A DNA stretch of 64,000 nucleotides from Pseudomonas hefeiensis. GTDB lineage: Bacteria > Pseudomonadota > Gammaproteobacteria > Pseudomonadales > Pseudomonadaceae. A model generated the notes under the pieces. It was given only the letters and a program-made list of their open reading frames with translations. It made no database searches and was not told the origin of the DNA. Below are positions 48,984-58,661 of the stretch, in pieces (positions within the stretch are counted from its first letter, which is position 1; each line of letters starts with the position of its first letter). The translations under genes and the position numbers were made by a program. The stretch covers positions 744,001-808,000 of the forward strand of contig NZ_CP117449.1 of NCBI RefSeq assembly GCF_030687835.1, written 5' to 3'.

Positions 48984-50374
48984 TACACGGCCTCTTGTGC
49001 TAATTCGGGGGATGGTTTACTGACTGGTGGCTGCCAGCCGCGCACGTCGATTTTGCCGGTGACGGCGGCGGAGATTAGGGCGGTGCGGCGCTCTTGGAGC
49101 AACGAAATACTCTCGATTGCTTGCTTACAAGTTTCATCCAATAAACCAGCGTGCCGAGAAACGAATTGGTCAATCTGTATTTGCTCATTTTCAGGCGGTA
49201 AAGGCACTGGTGTTCGCCTCAATGCATCAAGAGTGATTTCTTTAAATGTTGCACCTTTGGCCATTAAGTCGAAGTAGTTTTGAGTAGCCTCGGCATTAAG
49301 GAATGCGAGAAGAAAATTTCTAGTAATTTGCTTGCCTACTGAGATTTTTGCCGTGCCTTGCGTGAGGTTAGCAATTTTCAACTCATTAGGAACCGGCAAA
49401 CATTTTCCGACCGATGCGCGTATAGACATGACAATGTCTCCTGGCCGCACACGCGATCGTGCATAAGACTCATCAATATCTGGAGAGGTGAGGGGATAAC
49501 CCGAAACAGGAAGCTCTTCTCCGCTCATATCACTGGTCCGAATGTATGGGATGCCACCTTCAAACTCTGGACCAGCTTGAACGATTCCATAGGTGATCGA
49601 GGTACTCGGATCTACTACATGCTTGAGTTGTTTTACTTTCCAATGCGCCGGCACTTCGCCTAGCCATTCCACGCCAGAATCTTTCATTGGCATCGTAGGG
49701 TTGAGGCCTTTAGTGACGGCCTGGGAGATCAAGGCTTGGCGCTTTTCCTTGAGCAGTTCGATCAGACGCTGCTGTTCTTCGATCAGCGCGTGGATGCGGG
49801 CGGTTTCATAGTCGAGAAAACGGGCGATTTGGGTTTGTTCTGTGAGCGAAGGAGTGACAACTCGAATGTTACCTAGGAGTCCACGGCTAATTCTTTGCAT
49901 CGTGGCACCACGCGCGAGATTGCCTGTGTGCTTGAAATATTCTTCACTGCTGAACAAATAAACGATGAATTTTTTATGATATTTAGAGTCCGGCCTAAAA
50001 ATCACATTATCTACAGAGGTCACTACTCTCCCGCCGAGGTCTGGAGCTACACACGCTCTTCCAATCGGGTTGTTCAGGCGCGAAATTAGGACATCGCCCT
50101 CATGGACCTCGGTGCAACTAAGTGAGTGAAACGTTTCCTCTGAAATGAACCCTGCACCTTGTTCTTTGTAAACGCCCTCGCCAACGTTTCCCGTTGTTAT
50201 GTAACGAATTCCCTCTGATGAAATATCCTTGCTCTCAATCCAGTCGCCATCTAAGAATAATGACTTTCGTTCAAGTGCCATGTACTTAATGGGAACGCTG
50301 CACCAATGTTTAGGCACCTCGCCTAACCATTCAACACCAGATTCTCTGTATTCTGGATAACAGGGAAACGTCAT
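48983..50374 (-). CDS. hsdS: Type I restriction specificity subunit
   Basis: HsdS selects the bipartite target sequence. The 463-residue protein shows two target-recognition domains, each opened by a related block (ESGVEWLGEVPKHW near residue 10, DSGVEWLGEVPAHW near 233), with coiled-coil spacers after each (QTQIARFLDYETARIHALIE; NEQIQIDQFVSRHAGLLDET). Full length and both halves are present, so the specificity is probably active. It overlaps hsdM by four bases. Confidence 0.95.
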   Translation of the reverse strand: MTFPCYPEYRESGVEWLGEVPKHWCSVPIKYMALERKSLFLDGDWIESKDISSEGIRYITTGNVGEGVYKEQGAGFISEETFHSLSCTEVHEGDVLISRLNNPIGRACVAPDLGGRVVTSVDNVIFRPDSKYHKKFIVYLFSSEEYFKHTGNLARGATMQRISRGLLGNIRVVTPSLTEQTQIARFLDYETARIHALIEEQQRLIELLKEKRQALISQAVTKGLNPTMPMKDSGVEWLGEVPAHWKVKQLKHVVDPSTSITYGIVQAGPEFEGGIPYIRTSDMSGEELPVSGYPLTSPDIDESYARSRVRPGDIVMSIRASVGKCLPVPNELKIANLTQGTAKISVGKQITRNFLLAFLNAEATQNYFDLMAKGATFKEITLDALRRTPVPLPPENEQIQIDQFVSRHAGLLDETCKQAIESISLLQERRTALISAAVTGKIDVRGWQPPVSKPSPELAQEAV

Positions 50375-52347
50375 GCCGATAGCCCCTCAATCATCTGCTT
50401 GATACGATCGGTGCAAGCTTTCAGGTCGCGGTCGATCTTGTCCAGTGGACGCGGTGGCTGGAACACATAAAAGTGACGGTTAAAAGTAATCTCAAAGCCA
50501 ACAATGCCGACTTCGCCATCCAGAGCGTCGGTCTTGCTCTCGTCGATCCAGGCATCTGGCACATGGGGGATGACTTCGCGCTGGAAGTAGTCGTACACCG
50601 ACTCGCCCAACGGCACGTTCTCGTTATCGCGCAGGCCGGCGTCTGCTTCGGGTTGGCCTTTGGTGGTGCAGATATCCGCCTCGGGGTCGCGCTCGCTTAG
50701 GGCATTGAGTAGGGCTTTTAGCTCCGGGGTACTGAGGCTTACGCTGTGCGTGGTTAGGGCCTTTTTCAGCAGGTTGCTGAACTGCTCGCGGTTTCGGTGC
50801 AGCGCGCTGGTGTCCATGGTTTGCAAGGTCGCCATCAGTTGCTGCTGGGCGGTGCCGTCGAGTTTTTGCAGGGCTTTTTCGTCCAGTACCCGCTCAATAC
50901 GCTCGGCACTGATTTGGAAGTTTAAGCGCAACGGGCGTTCGACGGTAATGCGGCGGTAGCCGAAGGCGTCGATGGGGAAAATTTTGCTCTGCGCAGTGTG
51001 CTCGAAGCTGCCATACAGGCGTACCAGCTCGCCGATTTGATCCTCGGTGATGTACTGGCGCTTGCTGCCCAGCGACTTGCGCATTTTGGCGTAGTGCTGA
51101 CTACCATCGATCAACTGCACTTTGCCTTGGCGTGCAGTGGCCTTGTGATTGCTGAGTATCCATATATAGGTTGCGATGCCGGTGTTGTAGAACATGTCCG
51201 TTGGCAACGCAACGATGGCTTCGACCAGATCGTTCTGTAGCAGATAGCGGCGAATCTCCGACTCACCCGAACCCGCGCCACCGGTAAACAGCGGCGAGCC
51301 ATTGAGGATGATGCCGATGCGCGAGCCACCGTGGCGTGGGTCACGCATTTTGCTGACCAGGTGTAGGAGGAACAGTAGCGAACCGTCGGACACCCTTGGC
51401 AATCCTGGGCCAAAGCGGCCGTCGAAACCTTTGTGGGTGTGCTCGTCGGTGATTTGCTTTTGCACCTTTTTCCATTCCACACCGAAGGGCGGATTGCTGA
51501 GCATGAAGTCGAAACGTTTGCCGGCCAATTGATCGTTAGACAGCGTGTTGCCAAGCTTGATGCTTGCCACATCCTGGCCCTTGATCAGCATGTCCGCTTT
51601 GCAGATGGCGTAAGACTCGGGATTTAGCTCCTGGCCATGTAGGGAAACGCTGACTTTTTCGCTGATGGACTGAATGTACTCATCACCTTCTGACAGAAAA
51701 CCACCCGTGCCCGCCGTTGGGTCGTAGATGGTGACGATGCTGTTGGGCGTGAGTTTGTGATCCTGATTTGTAATCACCAGGGAAGTAGTCAGGTGCACGA
51801 TATCGCGTGGGGTAAAATGCTCCCCGGCAGTTTCGTTGGAGCTTTCCGCAAACTTGCGGATCAGCTCTTCGAAAATGATGCCCATACCGAAGTTGCTGAT
51901 GCGCTCGGGACTCAGGTCGGTAGCAGCAAATCGTTGCACCACTTGATAGAGCAGGTTGGCGCTGGACAACTGCTGAACGAAGTCTTCGAAGTGGAAGTGT
52001 TCGAAAATTTCGCGGGCGTCCTTGCTGAAGGCTTGTACGTAACTCATTAAGTCGGCGGCGGTCTGGGTGTCCGACAGGGTTCCTAGCGTCAACGGCGAAG
52101 CATTGAAAAATTGCTGACCTGCGGAGCGCAGCAGGATCATTTCGCGCACGGTATCTGGACGGCCTTCCTGGGCGAAGGTTTGCTTGATCACCTCGTCTTT
52201 CGTCGGTGCCAGTACACACTCCATACGGCGCAATAAAGTGAACGGTAGGATGATGCGGCCATACTGGGATTGCTTGAAATCACCACGCAGCAGGTCGGCA
52301 ATCGACCAGAGAAAGGCGGCCGTCTGGGAATGATTTTCCGTGTTCAC
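50371..52347 (-). CDS. hsdM: Type I modification methyltransferase subunit
   Basis: HsdM methylates adenine in the target sequence. The SAM motif is IYDPTAGTGGFLSEG and the catalytic motif is SNPPFGVEW. I chose GTG 52347 (VNTENHSQTAAFLWSIADL), with AGGAG seven bases upstream, over the open frame to 52491, whose extra residues (PQPQTQLASELSTPRY...) do not belong to the family; this gives 658 residues. It is the first gene of the hsdM-hsdS-hsdR operon. Confidence 0.94.
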   Translation of the reverse strand: MNTENHSQTAAFLWSIADLLRGDFKQSQYGRIILPFTLLRRMECVLAPTKDEVIKQTFAQEGRPDTVREMILLRSAGQQFFNASPLTLGTLSDTQTAADLMSYVQAFSKDAREIFEHFHFEDFVQQLSSANLLYQVVQRFAATDLSPERISNFGMGIIFEELIRKFAESSNETAGEHFTPRDIVHLTTSLVITNQDHKLTPNSIVTIYDPTAGTGGFLSEGDEYIQSISEKVSVSLHGQELNPESYAICKADMLIKGQDVASIKLGNTLSNDQLAGKRFDFMLSNPPFGVEWKKVQKQITDEHTHKGFDGRFGPGLPRVSDGSLLFLLHLVSKMRDPRHGGSRIGIILNGSPLFTGGAGSGESEIRRYLLQNDLVEAIVALPTDMFYNTGIATYIWILSNHKATARQGKVQLIDGSQHYAKMRKSLGSKRQYITEDQIGELVRLYGSFEHTAQSKIFPIDAFGYRRITVERPLRLNFQISAERIERVLDEKALQKLDGTAQQQLMATLQTMDTSALHRNREQFSNLLKKALTTHSVSLSTPELKALLNALSERDPEADICTTKGQPEADAGLRDNENVPLGESVYDYFQREVIPHVPDAWIDESKTDALDGEVGIVGFEITFNRHFYVFQPPRPLDKIDRDLKACTDRIKQMIEGLSA

Positions 52348-52507
52348 GCAGCAACTCCTTGGAGTAGGCAAAAAAGCCGAGTTTAACCCGCTGGACTGCC
52401 TACATGTCATAGGCGATGCAGGATTGATAGGTTCTTGGAGATATCTGGGCGTTGATAGCTCGGAGGCGAGCTGGGTTTGGGGTTGGGGCAAAGACGGGAT
52501 GAAAGTT

Positions 52508-52537
52508 CAGACATTAAAAAGCCGGCTTATGGCCGGC
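52508..52537. repeat. Left 30-bp direct repeat, probable attL
   Basis: These 30 bases, containing AAAAAGCCGGCTTATGGCCG, are repeated exactly at 60048-60077. The sequence includes a terminator-like hairpin (GCCGGC / GCCGGC). It lies 164 bases before the integrase gene, the normal place for an attachment site of a P4-type element. Confidence 0.85.
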
Positions 52538-52700
52538 ATTGTTAGTGTTTCCACTGCTTTCGCCTTGTTCCCCGTTATCCGTCTGTAAGTGCCGTATTTA
52601 CTGGATTAAACCATTTCGTTTGTTTCATAATGTCCGCTAAGAGTTTTCGGCGTGCCGGCTTTTTATGGCGGGTGATGTGGCGGGTGAGAAAGGAGAGGTC

Positions 52701-53963
52701 ATGGGCAGTCTGACGACGAGAAGTGTAGAGAAGCTAATCAGGGCCGCAGTGCCGGGTAATACCAGTGATGGGGCAGGGCTTTACTTGCAAATCAGCAAGC
52801 CCCGCAAGGTTGGGGGCGGCGTGGTGGCGAGCTGGCTTTTCCGCTATCAACTCGAAAGACGTCGCCGCGAAATGGGTTTGGGTGCCTGTGCCGACGTTAC
52901 CCTAGCCGAAGCACGCAGCAAGGCGGGAGATGCTCGCAAGTTGCTAACCGCAGGCAAAGACCCTTTAGCCGCTCGTGATGCCGATAGAGAAGCTCAGCGC
53001 GAAGCCGAGCGTTTGAGCGAATCGCGCAGGATCACATTTAAGACGTTGGCGCTTGATTATCACAAGTCGCACTCTACGAGTTGGTCTGCTAGATGGGCAG
53101 CAGGCTGGCTAAGGAAGCTGGAGCTGTATGCCTTCCCGCGCATTGGAAAGCTACCCACCTTTGAAGTTGAAACCGCCCACATCCTAAAAATCCTGCAACC
53201 AATATGGGCGGAAAAGACCCGCACCGCTGACGAAGTGCGCGGGCAGATTGAACAAGTCCTCGATGCCGCGAAAGCTCGGGGACTGCGTACAGGTGAAAAC
53301 CCGGCCCGCTGGCGAGGGCATTTAGAAAACCTGTTGAGCAAAGCGGAGAAGAAGAAGGCTCGCAAGCGCCAGCACTTTGCCGCTATGAAGTGGCAGGACA
53401 TCCCAGAGCTTATGAGCAGGCTGGCGGAAATTGAAACGCGGGATGCCTTTGCCGCACGACTGCTGATTCTGACGGGCGCACGGGCGCATATGGTTAGGTT
53501 TGCCGCGTGGGATGAATTTGATTTGCAGGCCTGTGTATGGAGGCTGCCTGCTGAGCGTATGAAAATGCGCCAAGCCTTCGATGTACCGTTAGCGCCGGAA
53601 GTGGTTACGCTGTTAAACGCTTTGCCTCGTGACGAAGACAGCCCTTATCTATTTCCCGGTCAAGGAAAGAGCGGCGTTATGCACGCGAATGCTGTGCGCA
53701 GCTTGCTGCACGGGATGGGGCACGACGACATTACCCGTCACGGCTTTCGGTCTAGTTTTCGTGATTGGGCAGCCGAGCGCACCACCTATCCCCGTGAGGT
53801 TTGCGAACTGGCACTAGCGCATGACGAGCGCGATCAGACTGAGGGTGCATATTCCCGAACGGACTTCATTGAGAAGCGCCGCGCATTGATGGCGGATTGG
53901 GCGCAGTACGCAACAGGCAGGCTTGCTGAGGTGGTGCAGGGGGCTTTCGGTAGGCGGGCGTAA
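52701..53963 (+). CDS. int: P4-type tyrosine integrase
   Basis: This integrase is 420 residues from ATG 52701, chosen for AGGAG six bases upstream; the frame is open to 52665. The N-terminus is the DUF4102-like arm-binding domain (TSDGAGLYLQISKPRK, LGACADVTLAEARSKA). The catalytic C-terminus has the first Arg in LILTGARAHMVRFAAWDEF, the HXXR motif RHGFRSSFRDWA, a second His in LAHDERDQTEGAYSR and the nucleophilic Tyr in AYSR. It should catalyse recombination between the flanking 30-bp repeats. Confidence 0.93.
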   Translation: MGSLTTRSVEKLIRAAVPGNTSDGAGLYLQISKPRKVGGGVVASWLFRYQLERRRREMGLGACADVTLAEARSKAGDARKLLTAGKDPLAARDADREAQREAERLSESRRITFKTLALDYHKSHSTSWSARWAAGWLRKLELYAFPRIGKLPTFEVETAHILKILQPIWAEKTRTADEVRGQIEQVLDAAKARGLRTGENPARWRGHLENLLSKAEKKKARKRQHFAAMKWQDIPELMSRLAEIETRDAFAARLLILTGARAHMVRFAAWDEFDLQACVWRLPAERMKMRQAFDVPLAPEVVTLLNALPRDEDSPYLFPGQGKSGVMHANAVRSLLHGMGHDDITRHGFRSSFRDWAAERTTYPREVCELALAHDERDQTEGAYSRTDFIEKRRALMADWAQYATGRLAEVVQGAFGRRA

Positions 53964-54372
53964 GGCTGAAAAAGTTGGTTTTCATAGGCGCAAACTTACA
54001 CAGGCGCGACATAAAAACTTGCATGAATGCGACATATTCGCGACTTAAAAATAAATTATCGTTAATAATCAATAAGTTGCGACATATCAAAGATCGAGGT
54101 TTTTTCGACTACTGGTCAATCGTCAGGGTGCCTGTAACCATCTGGTAGAATGGGCAATAACTGGAAACAAGCTCTGGTTATTTCCGTCGGCAAAACCGAT
54201 AGATAACAAAAGGCCCCGGTAGGACGGGGCCAGTTAGTCAGGACGTTAAGCCGATTTTTCTAACTTAGTCCCGTTCGCGCATTTCATCTAGCAGTGAGGA
54301 TGGTAAGCCCACTTATTGGGTAGGTCAATGCCATTTTAGCGCGACGCGACAGACGACACAGGAACACTCTAC
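53964..54372. promoter_or_regulatory. Intergenic region with GCGACATA repeats
   Basis: An AT-rich stretch contains GCGACATA three times (54006-54013, 54029-54036, 54079-54086) in the same direction: possible iterons or regulator sites. Further on lie two hairpins and a GC-rich stem GGCCCCG / CGGGGCC (54212-54231) without a T-run. No gene is supported. Confidence 0.55.
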
Positions 54373-54555
54373 ATGTCTGACCGCAGCTTTATTCCCGCCT
54401 CCCGCGTCTGCGAGAAGTATGACATTAGCCGTACTACCGTGTGGCGGATAGTTAATGATCCCAGCTTCCCTAAAGAGGCTATTCGCCGTGTAGGCCGTGC
54501 CGTTCGCTATGACATAGCACTGCTCGATGCCTTCCTGAACCCTCAGGAGGCTTAA
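54373..54555 (+). CDS. AlpA-family excision/regulatory protein
   Basis: This 60-residue MerR-like winged helix (FIPASRVCEKYDISRTTVWR, then FPKEAIRRVGRAVRYD) is typical of AlpA regulators encoded after P4-type integrases. They usually activate integrase expression or favour excision. Its stop codon is embedded in the ribosome binding site of the next short frame. Confidence 0.9.
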   Translation: MSDRSFIPASRVCEKYDISRTTVWRIVNDPSFPKEAIRRVGRAVRYDIALLDAFLNPQEA

Positions 54556-54558
54556 CTT

Positions 54559-54672
54559 ATGACGCTTAAAAAACTGCGCCATACGGTGCGGCACGCACCC
54601 TTTCGGCCGCAATTCGGATCCTCTTTTGATCCAGTCGTATGGTCATTGATGACTGGGGTGGTTTATGCCTGA
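54559..54672 (+). CDS. Small 37-residue protein, possible
   Basis: A short frame (MTLKKLRHTVRHAPFR ... LMTGVVYA) starts with ATG nine bases after a strong AGGAGG and overlaps the next gene by eight bases. It is basic at the N-terminus and has no recognised family. The strong ribosome binding site and coupling argue that it is translated, perhaps as a leader peptide for the replication genes. Confidence 0.5.
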   Translation: MTLKKLRHTVRHAPFRPQFGSSFDPVVWSLMTGVVYA

Positions 54673-54928
54673 GGCCGTCAACTTGTTGGACACCAGCAAT
54701 GATGCGCAGGTGAAGCGCACAGCAGAGGCCGTGCGCGTGCACCAACCCACTACCCATGAATTGCGCGATGTTTGGAATGTGATGCATGGAGCGGGACGTG
54801 TTTACACGTTGCGTCACCAATATGGCTGGGATATTCGCACTGTGCCGACTATTTCGGTGGACGCTCAAGGTCGCACGCATAAAGGGGTGGCCCGTTATGT
54901 GCTGGTTAAGGAGGGGGTGTCGGTATGA
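54665..54928 (+). CDS. Small helix-turn-helix-like protein of the satellite
   Basis: This 87-residue protein (TTHELRDVWNVMHGAGRVYT, LRHQYGWDIRTVPTISVDAQ) looks like a winged-helix domain, as often found before primase genes of satellites. The segment WDIRTVPTISVDAQGRTHKG would be the wing. It overlaps the primase gene by four bases (ATGA). Confidence 0.7.
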   Translation: MPEAVNLLDTSNDAQVKRTAEAVRVHQPTTHELRDVWNVMHGAGRVYTLRHQYGWDIRTVPTISVDAQGRTHKGVARYVLVKEGVSV

Positions 54929-57081
54929 GCGCCTCATTTATTTCTGGCTTCGGCCAATACCACAGCGACCGCGCCGGAGTTAATCCCCGGCCTTATGTGA
55001 CGTTCGACTGGCAACAGTTCGGGGACATGCTAAACACCCCCCCAAGTGTGGCTAAGGAGGCCGCGCAATGGGTGATTTTCTCCGAGCTGGCGACACGAGT
55101 ATCTGCTGAGCAGCGCACCGAAGGGCGTTTTCATGCGCTCTGGTGCGATATTGACGACGCTCAAGGTCGTACCATTGCAGAAACTGCACAACTTGCCTGT
55201 GACGCTGTAGGAGGCGCTCAACTGGTCTGTTATGCGAGTCGAAGCGCAACGGAAGAAAACCAGAAAGCGCGGATCGTTATTCCGCTAGCCGGTCTGTTGG
55301 GTGGCGCTGATTTTGAGCCGATGCAAAAGGTTCTGAATGATCGTCTAGAAACCGCCGGCCTGATTCCTGATCGTGCGACCGAGCGAGCGAATCAGGTGAT
55401 GTATCTGCCGAATCGGGGCGCGTTCTACGATCAAGTGCAACTCAAGGGAGCGCGTCTGGACGCTTGCTCCGTGTTCGCTGCTGACCTGGATGCTGAGCGT
55501 CAGCGTCTGCAAGCCGAGGAGCAGCGCCAGACAGAAGCCCGAGAGCAATCTAGACTCAAGGCGGCTGAGCGCATGGCGAGCGGGGGGACTAGCCCAGTTG
55601 ATGCATTCAACGCGGGGTATGACCTAGAGCTAATGCTTACAACCTTTGGCTATCGCAAGCGTGGCAATCGCCATCTATCGCCTCTTTCCACGTCTGGCGT
55701 GGCTGGCGTAACGATCAAGGATGGCATTCGCTGGGTTAGCACTCACGGAAGCGACGTATCGGCAGGCATTGGAAAGGTGTCCGGCTCGCAATGCTCCGGC
55801 GACGTGTTCGACCTGTTTGTATTTTTCGAGCATGGGGGCGACTACGGGGCCGCCGTTAAGGCTGCTGGTGAGATGTTTACCACTGTCGATGGCATCACTA
55901 TTACCCAGGCAAACCAACGTGCTCATATGCAAGCGCAAGAAGCCACAGTAGCTCCGGTGGACCTAGCGAGCGTTGGGGGGATGGCGCCCCCCAGTCCGGT
56001 TAAAGAGCCTATGCCGGCTAATGAAGATGTTTTCGATCTTAGCCAATTCGCACTAAACGGACAATCCGCACAACTGGAGGCAAAAATGCTTGAAGATACT
56101 TTCGTTCTAGGACGTCTTGCCATCCTTGGGCAGGCGACGGCTTTTTACGCAAAACCGAACAGCGGTAAAACACTATTGGTTCTTTGGTTGCTGATTCGCG
56201 CTATTGAGGCGGGAGAAGTAAATCCGAAGGATGTTTTCTATATCAACGCAGATGACAACTTTAGAGGGCTAGTGACAAAACTGAAATTAGCCGAGATGTA
56301 TGGCTTTAACCAACTAGCGCCGGACTTCAATGGCTTTAAGTCCGATATGTTTTTGCGCTACCTGCAAAAAATGATTGAGGATGGAACCGCCAGCGGCAAA
56401 GTAGTGATTCTCGACACGCTTAAGAAATTCACAGACGTAATGGACAAGACCATTGCGACCGCTTTCGGGAAGGTTATGCGGGCGTTTGTATCTAATGGTG
56501 GCACTGTTATTATGCTTGCGCACACTAATAAACATAGAGGGAGTGACGATAAACTAGTGGTGTCAGGTACTAGCGATATTGTGGATGATGCCGACTGCGC
56601 CTATACGCTGGACGTTATTGAAAGCGACGTACTAAATAATGTGAAGACAGTGATTTTTGAGAATATCAAGGCGCGGGGTGATGTTGCCGATTCCGCAACC
56701 TATACCTATTCGACGCAAAAAGGCCAGGGCTTTGGTTATGAGGAGTTGCTAGCGTCGGTGCAGGAAGTAACGCAAGCTGAAGCGGAGGAAGCTCGCAGGC
56801 GAGAGCAGGCTGAGGAACTAGTACGCAAGAATGCTGACATTATCGATGCAATTTCCGAAGCGATTGGCGAGGGTGTGACGCTGAAAACTGATCTTATCGA
56901 TGCCGCAGCCGAGCGCAGTGGGATCAGTAAGGCCAAGGTGTCACGGGCGCTGCGGGATCATACGGGAACCAATTATGCAGCGGGGAATCGCTGGAACGTA
57001 GGCAAGGGTGATAAAAACGCACAGCCCTATAGCCTGTTGATGTCATTCAGTGCGCCACCTCGACATGCCACGGGCTGGTAA
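54925..57081 (+). CDS. Primase-helicase replication protein
   Basis: The N-terminal ~200 residues resemble an archaeo-eukaryotic-type primase (FHALWCDIDDAQGR with acidic pair; CYASRSATEENQKARIVIPL). The C-terminal half is a RepA/DnaB-like ATPase: Walker A FYAKPNSGKTLLVLW, Walker B VVILDTLKKF, and sensor-like MLAHTNKHRG. The last ~60 residues look like a helix-turn-helix (ERSGISKAKVSRALRDHTG). At 718 residues it fits autonomous replication of a satellite from a nearby origin. Primase activity is inferred from weak similarity; the ATPase is clear. Confidence 0.8.
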   Translation: MSASFISGFGQYHSDRAGVNPRPYVTFDWQQFGDMLNTPPSVAKEAAQWVIFSELATRVSAEQRTEGRFHALWCDIDDAQGRTIAETAQLACDAVGGAQLVCYASRSATEENQKARIVIPLAGLLGGADFEPMQKVLNDRLETAGLIPDRATERANQVMYLPNRGAFYDQVQLKGARLDACSVFAADLDAERQRLQAEEQRQTEAREQSRLKAAERMASGGTSPVDAFNAGYDLELMLTTFGYRKRGNRHLSPLSTSGVAGVTIKDGIRWVSTHGSDVSAGIGKVSGSQCSGDVFDLFVFFEHGGDYGAAVKAAGEMFTTVDGITITQANQRAHMQAQEATVAPVDLASVGGMAPPSPVKEPMPANEDVFDLSQFALNGQSAQLEAKMLEDTFVLGRLAILGQATAFYAKPNSGKTLLVLWLLIRAIEAGEVNPKDVFYINADDNFRGLVTKLKLAEMYGFNQLAPDFNGFKSDMFLRYLQKMIEDGTASGKVVILDTLKKFTDVMDKTIATAFGKVMRAFVSNGGTVIMLAHTNKHRGSDDKLVVSGTSDIVDDADCAYTLDVIESDVLNNVKTVIFENIKARGDVADSATYTYSTQKGQGFGYEELLASVQEVTQAEAEEARRREQAEELVRKNADIIDAISEAIGEGVTLKTDLIDAAAERSGISKAKVSRALRDHTGTNYAAGNRWNVGKGDKNAQPYSLLMSFSAPPRHATGW

Positions 57082-57087
57082 ATATAA

Positions 57088-57110
57088 GGCCACCTTCGGG
57101 TGGCTTTTTT
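57088..57110 (+). terminator. Terminator after the primase-helicase gene
   Basis: Stem GCCACC / GGTGGC with a TTCG loop and six Ts, 7 bases after the stop. Confidence 0.92.
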
Positions 57111-57467
57111 GTATCTATACCCCCTCACTCAAAAACATGAGAAGTTTAGGAATTTAGATAAATAGCGGAGCTGTGAGTACACGTTAGGGGCGTTTGCTAG
57201 CCTGTCTGGGTTGTGCTTGCCGGACATCCTGTCTCTCTACAGCCTGCGTGGTTGCTGAGTTTCCTAAACTTCTTCATAATTTCTAATTTCTCAAATATCT
57301 TTAATGTTCTATGGTTTTCATACCTGTCAGTAGTGGAAACTCCATCACCCTTCAGCTTGGCTAGAGGGAGAAAGACTGAGCGACATCTGAGGGTTTGGCA
57401 TCTATATAGAGGATTTGCCTGTCTAGTAGCGATTTGCTACTGTTCTGCATTCACATAAGGAGAAACC
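57111..57467. other. AT-rich intergenic region with long inverted repeat
   Basis: A 13-bp inverted repeat, AGAAGTTTAGGAA (57140-57152) and its complement (57261-57273), is separated by 108 bases. Its location after the replication gene and its AT-richness fit a replication origin or a small RNA. No convincing coding sequence is seen. Confidence 0.45.
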
Positions 57468-57653
57468 ATGAACACTCTAATTCTGATGGCGAAAGACATC
57501 ATTGCCCTGATAATCCCGGTTATGGCCGCATTTTTTGCATATTTCGGTTACATCTTTGGTGGTGGTATAGGTGCTGGATTGGCAGGCGCATCGGGCTTCT
57601 TTATAGGTCTCGTCGGCTATGCGGTATTTCAAGCAGCAGTTTCCAAGCAGTAG
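57468..57653 (+). CDS. Small hydrophobic membrane protein
   Basis: This 61-residue protein is almost wholly hydrophobic (IIALIIPVMAAFFAYFGYIF, then a Gly/Ala-rich segment) with two predicted membrane helices and a strong AAGGAGA ribosome binding site. It has no recognised family. Small two-helix proteins of this type in satellites may be holin-like or defence-related, but nothing here decides that. Confidence 0.7.
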   Translation: MNTLILMAKDIIALIIPVMAAFFAYFGYIFGGGIGAGLAGASGFFIGLVGYAVFQAAVSKQ

Positions 57654-57705
57654 CGCTGTCCACAGTAGTCTGCCGTCCCTGGCTAGCTTCTCTATGAGTT
57701 AGTAG

Positions 57706-57963
57706 TCAAGGCATTACGGGTTTGGCAAACCGCTGCCGAATGATAGACATTGCCTCGGTGGAACGCTCCTGTACTGCCCTAGGGCCATTGTAGTGAAAAT
57801 TGGTGAAGTCTAAAACATCGAAGAATGAAGCTGTCGCTCTTTCTCGTTCTTCGGTGTTTTTAAGACTATCTGCGTACTCCTCCAAATCCTTTATGCTTGC
57901 TCTACCACTCGTGTAGGCCAACACAATCTCGTGGAATCTATCTTCTTCGAAATTCTCATCCAT
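57706..57963 (-). CDS. Acidic protein of unknown function
   Basis: This 85-residue protein starts MDENFEEDRFHEIVLAYTSG and continues with an acidic helical stretch. It is the first minus-strand gene of the element. GGGAGCG precedes the start. I do not recognise it; a regulatory or antitoxin-like role is possible. Confidence 0.6.
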   Translation of the reverse strand: MDENFEEDRFHEIVLAYTSGRASIKDLEEYADSLKNTEERERATASFFDVLDFTNFHYNGPRAVQERSTEAMSIIRQRFAKPVMP

Positions 57964-58224
57964 TGGAAACGCTCCCTATTTTAATGGTTGAGGAGTCATA
58001 CCACCCTCACGACCTTTTTGGCAAGGCGAGGAGTTTTATCGCGCTCAGTGGAACCCATAGGTGCTGATGACCAACTGCCTATGGTGACGCTAGGAAATCC
58101 TGACCGATATATCGCCATATAGATAGCTTGCTAACTGTTCTCGTGTTATTTCCCATACTAATAGACGTGTTTTTACTTGCGATATAATAGGCGCTCTTAA
58201 TTAATTATATGCAGGTAAATTAAC

Positions 58225-58524
58225 ATGGCTCGACAGCTTGTAAATGCTTCAGCTTCGATTGGTTCTAACGATTTGGAACCACTGGTTAGGCTTCTGGAAG
58301 GATTGACAAAAGACATTGCGTCTATCAAGTCGGATCTGACTTTCCTTAAGTCTGAAAATATTGAAGCTAATAGAAAAATCGTCAGCGAAAAGTACGGTGA
58401 AACAGTAGCTAAAGGGATGGCGAACAACGCGAAGGCATTAGCCGAACTCGCTAATAAGCCTGTGCCAATCACAGAGAAGCTCACCCCGGACCTAAACGAA
58501 TATTTTTCCGGGAGAGCTTTCTGA
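58225..58524 (+). CDS. Unassigned satellite protein with helical core
   Basis: This 99-residue protein has a serine-rich start (ARQLVNASASIGSNDLEPLV) and a coiled-coil-like helix (IKSDLTFLKSENIEANRKIV). A TATAAT hexamer at about 58183-58188 could be its promoter. It is the first of three coupled genes: its stop codon shares bases with the next start (TGATG). Confidence 0.65.
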   Translation: MARQLVNASASIGSNDLEPLVRLLEGLTKDIASIKSDLTFLKSENIEANRKIVSEKYGETVAKGMANNAKALAELANKPVPITEKLTPDLNEYFSGRAF

Positions 58525-58661
58525 TGGCCGCCGAAATCCGCAAACCTGGGCGTCCCGTAGGCACCAGTAACCGCAACCTGCTGCAAAGCCTGCTACACCG
58601 TATGGCTATGATTGAGGCCAGCCTAGGACTCATCATGGTTCGTTTGGAGGCCCGAGCATGA
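58524..58661 (+). CDS. Small 45-residue coupled protein
   Basis: A short basic protein (MAAEIRKPGRPVGTSNRNLL ... LIMVRLEARA) lies exactly between two genes, sharing one base with the upstream stop and four with the downstream start. The KPGRPVG segment resembles an AT-hook. The tight coupling makes it likely to be real although it matches no family I know. Confidence 0.65.
   Translation: MAAEIRKPGRPVGTSNRNLLQSLLHRMAMIEASLGLIMVRLEARA

Noticed and set aside
52348..52491. N-terminal extension of hsdM
   Set aside because: The added residues are unlike the family and GTG 52347 has a strong ribosome binding site.
57213..57458. 81-codon frame in the satellite
   Set aside because: No ribosome binding site, overlaps the inverted repeat and has no protein-like composition.
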